DNA of 64,000 nt, from assembly GCF_022429645.1 (NCBI RefSeq), contig NZ_CP092480.1, positions 1,656,501 to 1,720,500 of the forward strand. Reading direction: 5' to 3'. Numbering within the stretch: the first letter of the stretch is position 1; every line of letters starts with the position of its first letter. The position numbers were made by a program, and so were the translations under genes. Positions 8,291-16,138 of this stretch are shown piece after piece. The notes beneath the pieces were generated by a model, which was not told where the DNA came from, made no database searches, and saw only the letters and a program-made list of their open reading frames with translations. This DNA is from Lutibacter sp. A80 (lineage in GTDB: Bacteria > Bacteroidota > Bacteroidia > Flavobacteriales > Flavobacteriaceae).

Positions 8291-10840
8291 TTATCCACAT
8301 TTAGAATGTCCACAACTTTTACATTTTAAACAACCTTCTTCATAAATCAATCCTTCTGGATCTCCACATTCAGGACATTTTCTATCAACTGCTTGCGTAC
8401 CATCTTCAACAAATTGTTTTAACGTACGAGCAATACCGTTTTTCCAAGTATTAATATTATCATCGTACATATTTAAGTTGTTAATTAAATCAACTACATA
8501 AGGAATTGGCATTCCGTGACGTAAAACACCAGAAATTAATTTGGCATAATTCCAATATTCTTTATCAAAAGTACGCGATAATCCTTCCATTGTAACTTTA
8601 TAACCTTGTCTATCTTCAAATTGGAAATCGTATCGAGAACCTCCTTTTTTATCTTTATTTTTAATAACCCAACCTTCTTCTAACCAAGTTGGTAATAAAA
8701 ATGCATCTTCTAACTTACCTGTAAATACTTCATAAGGTCTGTTATCTATTAATCCAACAACTGCAACCCATTTATCGTAATCATTTTGAAAACGAACTAC
8801 TTTTGCTTTAATTTTTTTAGGACGTTTAGGGAAAATTGTATTTGCATAACATTCGGCATCTTTCTTTTCTTTTTTAGCATCGCTTGACACTAAAATTCCG
8901 CTTCTAGAACCATCTCTATATACCGTTATTCCTTTTAAACCTTTCTTCCAAGATTCTATATAAATATTTCCAACTAAATCAACTGGAACATCACTTGCTA
9001 AATTAATTGTTGAACTAATTGAATGGGTTGTATATTTTTGAACTAATGCTTGCATTTCTACACGTTTTTCCCAATCAATTTCTGGGGCTGTTGCTCCGGC
9101 ATACGGACTTTTTTTAATATCCGATTCACCTGTAACATCCATCCATTGCTTTAATTTACCGTGATATACTTCAAATTCTTCAAAAGCGTCACCCATATCA
9201 TCTACATATGCAACTTTTGCATTTTCATCGCCTTCATTTACTTTTCTTCTACGTTTATATGATAATAAAAATACAGGCTCAATTCCAGAGGATGTTTGTG
9301 CTAACATACTTAAACTTCCTGTTGGTGCAACGGTACTAATAGAAATATTACGTCTTCCATACTTCATCATTCTTTTATATAGATCAGGAAACTCTGTCTC
9401 CATCATTTGTACAAATTCAGAGAATTTTTCAATTTCTGGGCTAAACACTTCAAATTTACCACGTGTAATTGCCATATCTATACTACTATCAAACTCTCCA
9501 CGTAGTTTAGTTTTCATAATTTCATCAACTACAGCAATAGCTTCATCAGTATCAAATTTTTTCCCTAATGCAGCCATACAATCTGCCAAAGCTGTAAATC
9601 CTAAACCTGTTCTTCTTCCTTTTTTTCCAGTTTTATATAATAATTTCCAAGTATCAATTTCTACTTGTTTAATTTCATTTGGCTCTTTATCGTGCATTAT
9701 TTTGTTGAAAATCTTATCAACTGCTTCCAACTCTAAATCTACCAAATCATCCATTAATCGTTGCGATTCATACGTAACTTTATAGAATTTTTCAAAATCG
9801 AATGAAGCTTCTTTTGTAAATGGCTTATCAACAAAGCTATATAAATTAAGTGCTATTAATCTACAACTATCTCCACCTTGCATTGCAATTTCTGAACAAG
9901 GATTTGTAGAGCTATTTTTAAAACCAGGATACATTGAAGATGTTGAGTAATAATGCTGACGGTCCCAAAAAATTAAACCAGGCTCTGCTGTATTGTGAGC
10001 AGATTTAATTATGGTATTCCACAATTCTTTTGCCTTAATTGTTTTTGTATATTTTGGAGATTCGCTATCAATTGGCCAACGCAATGTAAATTCTTCATCT
10101 TTTACAACTGCCATCATAAACTCATCAGACAATCTTAATGAAATATTTGCACCTGTAATTTTAGATAAATCTTGTTTTATAGTTACAAATTCTTCAATAT
10201 CTGGATGTGCAATATCCATAGTTAACATTAATGCACCTCTTCTACCATTTTGAGCAACTTCTCTTGTAGTATTTGAAAAACGATCCATAAAAGAAACTGC
10301 ACCAGTTGTTGTTCCTGCAGAATTTGAAACTTGCGCACCTCTTGGTCTTAAATTAGATAAATCTACACCTACTCCACATCTACGTTTAAATAATTGTGCC
10401 AATTGTTGATCTGTATGAAAAATACCACCATAAGAATCGTATACTGGAGGTACCACAACACAATTTGAAAGTGATGCAATTACATTTTTATTTCCTAAAG
10501 AGGACATAACGCTTCCTTGAGGAATTATATATTTAAAATCTTTAAACAAGTCAAATATTGCGTCTTCAGACAAAAAATCACGTGTTTTACCATATTCAGA
10601 AAGACCTTCTTTGGTTTCTTCGGCATCTAAATATTTTTTTTCAATCCTTCCAAACTCAACTGCCATTCTTTTATGCATTTCACTTGGAGAAGCTTCTAAG
10701 TATTCGCCTTTTTTATTCTTCACTGCATACTTGTTCATCCAAGTAGTGGCTGCTAGCTCATCATTATTAAAATAAGCTAAACAATTATCTAACACCTCTT
10801 TATAAGCATATACTTTCGGAAAAACCAACTCTTCTGTCAT
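8291..10840 (-). CDS. nrdJ: Ribonucleoside reductase, class II, adenosylcobalamin-dependent
   Basis: Reduces ribonucleotides to deoxyribonucleotides using a B12-generated thiyl radical, without an R2 subunit. At 849 residues it has the large class II layout. Visible motifs are SLSNCVVVPPV (redox Cys), RRCGVGVDLSNLRPRGA, NPCSEI (active-site Cys) and a C-terminal Cys-rich tail with four CxxC-type pairs ending in CGHSKCG that probably binds zinc or carries the redox thiols. The start is set at 10840 (MTEELVFPK), with 10846 also possible. The open frame extends 51 codons further to 10999, but that part is Lys/Ile-rich, unlike the family, and overlaps the promoter of the divergent operon. No nrdAB or cobalamin riboswitch is visible, so B12 supply must come from elsewhere. 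Confidence 0.93.
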   Translation of the reverse strand: MTEELVFPKVYAYKEVLDNCLAYFNNDELAATTWMNKYAVKNKKGEYLEASPSEMHKRMAVEFGRIEKKYLDAEETKEGLSEYGKTRDFLSEDAIFDLFKDFKYIIPQGSVMSSLGNKNVIASLSNCVVVPPVYDSYGGIFHTDQQLAQLFKRRCGVGVDLSNLRPRGAQVSNSAGTTTGAVSFMDRFSNTTREVAQNGRRGALMLTMDIAHPDIEEFVTIKQDLSKITGANISLRLSDEFMMAVVKDEEFTLRWPIDSESPKYTKTIKAKELWNTIIKSAHNTAEPGLIFWDRQHYYSTSSMYPGFKNSSTNPCSEIAMQGGDSCRLIALNLYSFVDKPFTKEASFDFEKFYKVTYESQRLMDDLVDLELEAVDKIFNKIMHDKEPNEIKQVEIDTWKLLYKTGKKGRRTGLGFTALADCMAALGKKFDTDEAIAVVDEIMKTKLRGEFDSSIDMAITRGKFEVFSPEIEKFSEFVQMMETEFPDLYKRMMKYGRRNISISTVAPTGSLSMLAQTSSGIEPVFLLSYKRRRKVNEGDENAKVAYVDDMGDAFEEFEVYHGKLKQWMDVTGESDIKKSPYAGATAPEIDWEKRVEMQALVQKYTTHSISSTINLASDVPVDLVGNIYIESWKKGLKGITVYRDGSRSGILVSSDAKKEKKDAECYANTIFPKRPKKIKAKVVRFQNDYDKWVAVVGLIDNRPYEVFTGKLEDAFLLPTWLEEGWVIKNKDKKGGSRYDFQFEDRQGYKVTMEGLSRTFDKEYWNYAKLISGVLRHGMPIPYVVDLINNLNMYDDNINTWKNGIARTLKQFVEDGTQAVDRKCPECGDPEGLIYEEGCLKCKSCGHSKCG

Positions 10841-10961
10841 TTTCATTTTTTTAATAATTATACTTTTTTCAAAAAATAAAATTAATTCAATATTTAAAAC
10901 TATTTCATCTTTTATAAAATTAGTTAATAACATTTTGTTGTTGAAAAGTAAATTTTTTTTA

Positions 10962-11007
10962 TTGTAAAATGGAATTATTTTATTATCTTTGTAATTCAAA
11001 GTACTTT
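10962..11007 (+). promoter_or_regulatory. Promoter and palindromic operator of the membrane protein/regulator pair
   Basis: A textbook Bacteroidota promoter: -33 TTG at 10962-10964, 19 bases, then -7 TATCTTTG at 10984-10991. Immediately after it lies the perfect palindrome AAAGTACTTT (10998-11007). The 22 bases from 10988 recur with two mismatches at 11952-11973 in front of creD. This is where a regulator would block initiation; the winged-helix protein encoded at 11637 is the obvious candidate. Confidence 0.72.
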
Positions 11008-11010
11008 TAT

Positions 11011-11634
11011 ATGAATTCTAAAAAATATTTAGACGACATTTCTGAAATTAAGAATATGATGAGTAAATCTTCTCGTTTTATGTCTTTAAGTGGGCTATCT
11101 GGAATATTAGCCGGTGTATATGCTTTAATTGGCAGCTACCTAGCGCACAATATTATATATTCAATAAAAAGTGAACCTAACAAATTGATGCAATTTTTTA
11201 TGACGTATAATTCGTTAGACTATTTATTAATTATTGCATTGTCTGTTATGGGGCTAGCACTTTTTACAGGTATTATTTTAACTTATTATAAAGCAAAAAA
11301 AAGTGGTGAAAAAATATGGGATGTCTCTAGCAAACGCCTAATTATTAATTTTGCATTACCATTAATAATTGGTGGACTTTTCAGTTTGGTATTAATACAA
11401 TATGAATACATAAAAATAATTGCCCCTACCACACTAATTTTTTACGGACTTGCCTGTGTAAATGCAAGTAAATACACATTGGGAGGTGTACGTTATTTAG
11501 GTCTAACAATTATTGCAATTGGTTTAATTTCAACACAATTTATTGGTTATGGCTTATATTTTTGGGCTTTAGGATTTGGTGTATGCCATATAATATACGG
11601 GTCTTTAATGTATTTTAAACACGACCGCAATTAA
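11011..11634 (+). CDS. Six-TM membrane protein of unknown function
   Basis: A 207-residue hydrophobic protein. After a short cytosolic N-terminus (MNSKKYLDDISEIKNMMSKS) there are about six membrane segments, starting near LSGLSGILAGVYALIG and ending near HIIYGSLMYF. The ATG at 11011 is preferred over the TTG at 10969 because the upstream extension overlaps the promoter and operator. It is two bases from the winged-helix regulator gene, so the two are co-transcribed; the pair resembles Bacteroidota clusters in which a small membrane protein is encoded with its regulator. Function is not recognisable; a sensor or anti-regulator role is only a guess from context. Confidence 0.75.
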   Translation: MNSKKYLDDISEIKNMMSKSSRFMSLSGLSGILAGVYALIGSYLAHNIIYSIKSEPNKLMQFFMTYNSLDYLLIIALSVMGLALFTGIILTYYKAKKSGEKIWDVSSKRLIINFALPLIIGGLFSLVLIQYEYIKIIAPTTLIFYGLACVNASKYTLGGVRYLGLTIIAIGLISTQFIGYGLYFWALGFGVCHIIYGSLMYFKHDRN

Positions 11635-11636
11635 AC

Positions 11637-11927
11637 ATGAGTATTATTAATAATATAAATAAAGCATTTGACCATCGCATTAGACTAGGTATTATGTCTA
11701 TTTTAATGGTAAATGATTTTGCGGATTTTAACATGTTAAAAAAACTTTTAGGAGCAACTGACGGTAACATTGCCAGTCACACAAAAACATTAGAAAAGTT
11801 TGAATACATTACTGTTGAAAAACAATTTATAGGAAGAAAACCAAATACTAGATATACTGCTACAAAATTGGGCAAACTTGAATTTAAAAAGCATATTAAT
11901 GCACTTGAAAAACTAATAAGGAATTAA
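11637..11927 (+). CDS. Winged-helix transcriptional regulator (HTH_34 type)
   Basis: A 96-residue single-domain DNA-binding protein. The helix-turn-helix spans roughly FNMLKKLLGATDGNIASHTKTLE, followed by a wing (EKQFIGRKPNTRYTATKLG). This is the MarR/PadR-like HTH_34 group, which acts as a dimer without a ligand domain. It sits between the six-TM protein and creD, and the same palindromic site occurs in front of both flanking transcription units, suggesting autoregulation plus control of creD. Regulator identity is clear; target and signal are inferred. Confidence 0.85.
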   Translation: MSIINNINKAFDHRIRLGIMSILMVNDFADFNMLKKLLGATDGNIASHTKTLEKFEYITVEKQFIGRKPNTRYTATKLGKLEFKKHINALEKLIRN

Positions 11928-11951
11928 AATATATATTTTTTAACTATTTAC

Positions 11952-11979
11952 TTTGAAATACAAAGTACTTTTAAAGTAC
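11952..11979 (+). promoter_or_regulatory. Second copy of the operator, in front of creD
   Basis: The 22 bases from 11952 (tttg.aat.caaagtactttta) match 10988-11009 with two mismatches, including the perfect palindrome AAAGTACTTT at 11962-11971. A further half-site AAAGTAC follows at 11973-11979. The -7-like TTACTTTG (11948-11955) differs from the consensus in one base. Confidence 0.65.
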
Positions 11980-11985
11980 AAAACT

Positions 11986-13353
11986 ATGAACATGCAACAA
12001 AACAAATTTGGAAACTGGATTAAAACATCGATTACTGCAAGAATGTTAATGATTGGAATTTTAATAATTATATTACTTATTCCATTATCTTATATAAAAA
12101 GTTTAATAAACGAAAGAGCAAACCGACAGGAGTCTGTTGTAAATGAAATTAACGAAAAATGGGGAAATGAAGTATTACTTTATGGACCAATTTTAAAAGT
12201 ACCTTACAAAACATACACAGAAAAACTAGTAACTGATAGTGCAACAAAAAAAGTTACAAAAGAAACTATTTCTAATACAAATTATGCATTTTTCTTTCCT
12301 GAAAATTTGGAAATTAATAGCGAAATAAATCCGGAAGTTAAAAAAAGAGGTATTTATAAAACTTCCGTTTATAAAAGTACAATAGATGTCTCTGGAAATT
12401 TTGTAAAACCCGATTTTAGCACTGCTGAAGTTGAAGATAATGATGTTTTATGGGATAAAGCAACGGTTATTATAAAAACCTCTAATTTAAAAGGTATTAA
12501 TAATCAGGTTGAAATTTCTCTAAATTCAAAGTCATATCCATTTATTCCAAAATATGAAGCACAACAAAACAATGTGTATACCAAAAATACGGTTACACTA
12601 CATAAACTAGAAACCCCTCTTTTAAACAAAGACACAATTATTGTGGATAAACCTTCCAATTTTTCAATTAATTTAACAGTAAGTGGAAGTCAACAATTTA
12701 AAATTATTCCTATTGGAAAAGAAACAAATTTAAATGTTACATCTAATTGGAAGACCGCTAATTTTATAGGAGAATTCTTACCTTTAAATTCAGACAAGAT
12801 TACAGATACAGGTTTTGATGCAAAATGGAAAGTTTTACATATTAACAGACCTTTTTCACAAGAATATTTTAAAACACTTCCAAATTTAAATGAATATGCT
12901 TTTGGTGTAAATTTTAAAATTCCTGTTGATGAATATCAAAAAAGTGAACGTTCTGCAAAATATGGATTTTTAGTAATTTCACTTACATTCTTAATTTTCT
13001 TTTTAATACAAAGTATAAGTAAAATAAACATCCATCCGTTTCAATATTTAATGATTGGCTTGTCTCTTACCATGTTTTACACCTTATTAATCTCAATCTC
13101 TGAACATAGCAACTTTTTAAAAGCATATGTTATTGCAGGTCTTTCAGTAATAATTTTAATAACCTTGTATTCAAAATCAATTTTAAAAACGTTTAAGTTT
13201 CCTATATTTATTGGAATTTCGTTAACTGCTTTGTACACATTTATTTTTGTAATAATACAATTAGAAAACTATGCCTTAATTGTTGGAAGCATTGGTTTAT
13301 TTACAATACTTGCAAGTGTGATGTACGCTTCTAGAAAAGTCGATTGGAATTAA
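11986..13353 (+). CDS. creD: CreD family inner-membrane protein
   Basis: A 455-residue protein of the CreD (cell envelope integrity/inner membrane) family. One N-terminal membrane segment (MLMIGILIIILLIPLSYIKSLI) is followed by a large periplasmic beta-rich region with the family pattern ERANRQESVVNEI...WG, and by five or so C-terminal membrane segments after residue 320. In E. coli CreD is made under CreBC control and affects envelope and beta-lactam tolerance; its molecular role is unknown. ATG at 11986 (or 11992) is chosen because the in-frame TTG at 11953 falls in the promoter-operator. No CreBC genes are present; control by the neighbouring winged-helix regulator is inferred from the shared site. 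Confidence 0.88.
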   Translation: MNMQQNKFGNWIKTSITARMLMIGILIIILLIPLSYIKSLINERANRQESVVNEINEKWGNEVLLYGPILKVPYKTYTEKLVTDSATKKVTKETISNTNYAFFFPENLEINSEINPEVKKRGIYKTSVYKSTIDVSGNFVKPDFSTAEVEDNDVLWDKATVIIKTSNLKGINNQVEISLNSKSYPFIPKYEAQQNNVYTKNTVTLHKLETPLLNKDTIIVDKPSNFSINLTVSGSQQFKIIPIGKETNLNVTSNWKTANFIGEFLPLNSDKITDTGFDAKWKVLHINRPFSQEYFKTLPNLNEYAFGVNFKIPVDEYQKSERSAKYGFLVISLTFLIFFLIQSISKINIHPFQYLMIGLSLTMFYTLLISISEHSNFLKAYVIAGLSVIILITLYSKSILKTFKFPIFIGISLTALYTFIFVIIQLENYALIVGSIGLFTILASVMYASRKVDWN

Positions 13354-13363
13354 TAAAAATATA

Positions 13364-13494
13364 GATACTGTTTAAAAAATGAAACTTCCGTCGCCCTGAA
13401 CTTGTTTTAGGTTCGCATAATAATTTCTCATCAGTCTAATGCGATGCTGAAATAAATTCAGCATGACGGATATGCATGTTTTTTAGACAGTATC
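13364..13494. repeat. Nested palindromic repeat, REP-like
   Basis: The outer arms gatactgtttaaaaaat (13364-13380) and gttttttagacagtatc (13478-13494) pair at 15 of 17 positions. Inside lies ccgtcgccctgaa at 13388-13400 and the small hairpin atgctgaa...ttcagcat (13444-13464) followed by gacgg. The internal unit (13388-13470) is homologous to the repeat in the trp operon at 58484-58569. It fills the gap between creD and the DUF2809 gene. Confidence 0.72.
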
Positions 13495-13530
13495 TTTAAA
13501 ATTATTTAACAAGCACTAATTAATTATAAA

Positions 13531-13899
13531 ATGCTAAAATTCAACTACAAAAACTTCATTATATTTTTAATACTTTTTATTATTGAAATAGTAATTGCAC
13601 TTTACATTACGCAACATTTTGTACGGCATACTTTTGGAGATTACCTATCTGTAATTATGCTCTTCTATTTTATTAAAAGTTTTTTAAATATGAAATCAGC
13701 TTTTGTAGCTATAACTGTATTAATAATTGCTTATTTTATTGAATTTCTTCAACTTACACAAATATTAAACTACTTAAGTATTAAAGAAAATAGTTTCTTA
13801 AGAATTATTTTTGGCACTACTTTTTCAATAGGCGATTTAATTGCATATACACTGGGAATTGTAACAGTATTTTTATTCAATCAAAAATCAAACCCTTAA
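13531..13899 (+). CDS. DUF2809 family membrane protein
   Basis: A 122-residue protein with four predicted membrane helices, starting at FIIFLILFIIEIVIALYI. The pattern FVRHTFGDYLSVIMLFYF and IEFLQL...GTTFSIGDLIAYTLGI is typical of DUF2809, a family of VanZ-like small membrane proteins of unknown role. Its last 12 bases overlap the end of the convergent DUF3820 gene. Confidence 0.82.
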   Translation: MLKFNYKNFIIFLILFIIEIVIALYITQHFVRHTFGDYLSVIMLFYFIKSFLNMKSAFVAITVLIIAYFIEFLQLTQILNYLSIKENSFLRIIFGTTFSIGDLIAYTLGIVTVFLFNQKSNP

Positions 13900-14106
13900 T
13901 TTCCTAACCAAATCTTCTAAACCATTAAGTTGAATTTCATACACCAAACGCAACTGATTCCCTAATTTTCCTTTTGGAAAACCTTTATTATTGTACCAAA
14001 CAATATAATGTTCTGGTAAATCAATTAAATATCTACCTTTAAATTTACCGAAGGGCATTATCGTATTTGCCAATTTTTCTAATTCGTGCTGTTGATTATT
14101 CTCCAT
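13888..14106 (-). CDS. DUF3820 family protein
   Basis: A 72-residue protein carrying the DUF3820 signature MPFGKFKGRYLIDLPEHYIVW. The family is small, cytosolic and without a proven function. The start at 14106 (MENNQQHELEK) overlaps the last 11 bases of the upstream dehydrogenase gene, which implies translational coupling; the alternative Met two codons earlier (14112) is less likely. It is convergent with and overlaps DUF2809 by 12 bases. Confidence 0.82.
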   Translation of the reverse strand: MENNQQHELEKLANTIMPFGKFKGRYLIDLPEHYIVWYNNKGFPKGKLGNQLRLVYEIQLNGLEDLVRKLRV

Positions 14107-15298
14107 CAACAAAATCTTGTAAATAATTAAAACGTTCCGTTAATTTCCCATTTTGAGTCATTCTAGCTCTTTCTAAAACTCCATCATTATCATTATTAAA
14201 AAAAGCAGGAATTACATATTTTGAAAAACTTTCACCAAATCCTTCTGAAGCATCTTTCGGCAATTCACATGGTAAATTATCAACTGCCATAACGGCAATT
14301 GCGTCTTTATTTTTAAAATTTGTTTCTTTTTCTGTTTTAGGGTTGTAACCATAAATAGGTTCTGCAATTGTTGAAGGGCGAATGGTTGATGCCACCGGAC
14401 CATCAATATCACAACTAATATCTGCCACAACCTTTATATTGAAATTTTCATTTTTTGCATCTTCACGTGTAAAAATATACGGAGAACCACTTCCAAAGAA
14501 ATGACAAGCGATGTACATATCAGCTACATTTGCAAAACGCATAAAATTACTTTCATATTCAGAAGGATTGTCAAAAAAGTCTTGCTGATTTTTTGTTTTC
14601 CCATCTTTTCTTTTATTGTAATCTAACACATCTATTTGTACAAAAACTGATTCAGAAAAAGATTCATTTAAAAATTCTTTTACTGAAACTTCACGCATGC
14701 GCATTCCTTTTAGCATTTCTTTTGCACCATTCCCTACTCTACCTTTACCTGTTAAAACAACTTTAATATTAGGCAATTGAATTTGTTGCAATTCGTGAAT
14801 TAGCATTAATTGATCGTGTAAATCTTCGGCTTTAGGTAATTTAAATGTGCTATATTTTAATCCATATGTTCTAAAACCATTGTATGCTCCTACAATTCCG
14901 GCATACCTACCAAAGGCAACTAACCGCATTCCCTTTTCATTTACAATTACTTCGTGATCATACATTTCAATATTATTTGCCAAAATGGCTTGTAATAATT
15001 TTCTATTATAAGGTTGTTTTTTTATGGTATGAGAAAAGAAAAAATATTTTTTATTAGGAATTAAATACTCTATTGGAACTTCCTTTACCCCTAACAAAAC
15101 ATCACAATCCGAAACAGAATCAACAACCATAACTCCTTGATTTACATAATCTTCATCTGTGAAAAATCGATTATCTGAACTTTCAACTTTAATAGAAAGT
15201 TTTGGATATTTTTTCAATAATTTTTTACACCTTTTTGGTGTTAAAACTACACGTCTGTCTGGCGGATTTTTTCGTTCTTTTATAATTCCTAATTTCAT
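14096..15298 (-). CDS. Saccharopine dehydrogenase-like NAD(P)-dependent oxidoreductase
   Basis: About 400 residues. The N-terminus (MKLGIIKERKNPPDRRVVLTP) is the alanine dehydrogenase/PNT N-terminal fold with the basic KERKNPPDRR substrate-binding stretch, and KVVLTGKGRVGNGAKEML is the Rossmann nucleotide-binding motif. This is the layout of NAD-dependent lysine-forming saccharopine dehydrogenases, but bacterial homologues are not all lysine enzymes and no lysine gene is adjacent. The start at 15298 is used; an upstream in-frame codon at 15355 would add a hydrophobic stretch not seen in the family. Translationally coupled to DUF3820; divergent from ssrA. Confidence 0.8.
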   Translation of the reverse strand: MKLGIIKERKNPPDRRVVLTPKRCKKLLKKYPKLSIKVESSDNRFFTDEDYVNQGVMVVDSVSDCDVLLGVKEVPIEYLIPNKKYFFFSHTIKKQPYNRKLLQAILANNIEMYDHEVIVNEKGMRLVAFGRYAGIVGAYNGFRTYGLKYSTFKLPKAEDLHDQLMLIHELQQIQLPNIKVVLTGKGRVGNGAKEMLKGMRMREVSVKEFLNESFSESVFVQIDVLDYNKRKDGKTKNQQDFFDNPSEYESNFMRFANVADMYIACHFFGSGSPYIFTREDAKNENFNIKVVADISCDIDGPVASTIRPSTIAEPIYGYNPKTEKETNFKNKDAIAVMAVDNLPCELPKDASEGFGESFSKYVIPAFFNNDNDGVLERARMTQNGKLTERFNYLQDFVDGE

Positions 15299-15383
15299 TA
15301 TATAATATGGTATAAATATTGCTACTAAGATATTGTGAATTAAAGGAACTAACAAATAATTAATTTGGTAGATTTTTTATACA

Positions 15384-15413
15384 TTTGCCATCTTTAAAAG
15401 AATTTGATCTTTG
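15384..15413 (+). promoter_or_regulatory. Possible ssrA promoter
   Basis: TTTG at 15384-15387, an 18-base spacer, and GATCTTTG at 15406-15413 (one mismatch to TAnnTTTG) place initiation close to the mature tmRNA 5' end at 15421. A perfect -7 box, TACATTTG (15380-15387), also exists but lies too far upstream for a direct start. Confidence 0.45.
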
Positions 15414-15420
15414 ACTTATT

Positions 15421-15811
15421 GGGGACGACTGGTTTTGACTGCAAGGTCAATTGAACTATAAGCATGTCGAGTAATGAAATAGCACTCGTAAATCTCAATT
15501 TCAACACTTTAAACGGCGAAGATAACTACGCTTTAGCTGCTTAATCTGAATTATAGTAGGATGAGCCTCGGCACACAAGGTGTGCAAGCTAAATGTCTCT
15601 TGAAAGCCTTGGTTAGCGGCGGTCAGCTAAGAGACATCGTAAAAGTTAACATAGATTTGCTATTGTTTCGCTAGCATTTTGAAACTAAAGAAACTAAGCC
15701 TAACGTAAATTGTTTTCGGTTAGCATTAGGACTAAAATTAAAAGAAAACTAAACATGTAGAAAATACTTTGGTTGCTTGTTTGGACCCGGGTTCGATTCC
15801 CGGCGTCTCCA
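15421..15811 (+). ncRNA. ssrA: Transfer-messenger RNA (tmRNA)
   Basis: Rescues stalled ribosomes and tags the product for proteolysis. The 5' end ggggacgactgg and the 3' end ggttcgattcccggcgtctcc form the tRNA-like acceptor and T arm (ggggacg pairs with cgtctcc, one G-U). The tag reading frame at 15515-15544 encodes GEDNYALAA then TAA, very close to known flavobacterial tags. CCA is not encoded after the discriminator A at 15811 and must be added. SmpB is not encoded in the window. Confidence 0.95.
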
Positions 15812-16138
15812 CTACTACACTTCACAAATACCTATTAATCAATCTATTAACACTCTTTTTAGTCAACTATTTTACTAACTTTTAATTTTTAGCTTACTTA
15901 AAGCTATTTATAAAAATACAAAAACCTCTACTTTTCAAAAAAGTATTACCAATACAAGAACCCTAATCCTAATCAGACACAACATTAAAAAAACACTATT
16001 ATCTGCAGTTAACATTATAAATTTTTATTAAATCTGAAAAAATAGTTAGATTTTGCTATAAAATTTATTCAACTAAATTAGTTTAAGTATATTCACGTTT
16101 TCCTATTTTTCGAAATACATTATTTACACTAAAAACCA
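15812..16138. other. 327-base gap without a recognisable gene
   Basis: AT-rich spacer between ssrA and nhaC. I see no open frame of note, no hairpin with a T-tract and no exact TAnnTTTG box. The promoter of the NhaC gene should lie in it but was not identified. Confidence 0.6.

Noticed and set aside
10847-10961. A cobalamin riboswitch in front of nrdJ
   Set aside because: Only about 115 AT-rich bases are available, with none of the conserved B12-box sequence or GC-rich helices.
10841-10999. N-terminal extension of nrdJ to 10999
   Set aside because: Lys/Ile-rich, unlike NrdJ, and overlapping the promoter of the divergent operon; MTEELVFPK is the natural start (10840, or 10846).
13381-13480. 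The repeat after creD as an intrinsic terminator or IS remnant
   Set aside because: No T-tract follows a stem and there is no transposase; homology with 58484-58569 fits a dispersed palindromic repeat.
15299-15355. Longer start for the saccharopine-dehydrogenase-like gene
   Set aside because: It would add a hydrophobic leader to a cytosolic Rossmann enzyme; MKLGIIKERKNPPDRR is the family N-terminus.
15812-16138. A tRNA or small RNA after ssrA
   Set aside because: No T-arm-like ggttcgaatcc, cloverleaf or terminator was found in this AT-rich gap.
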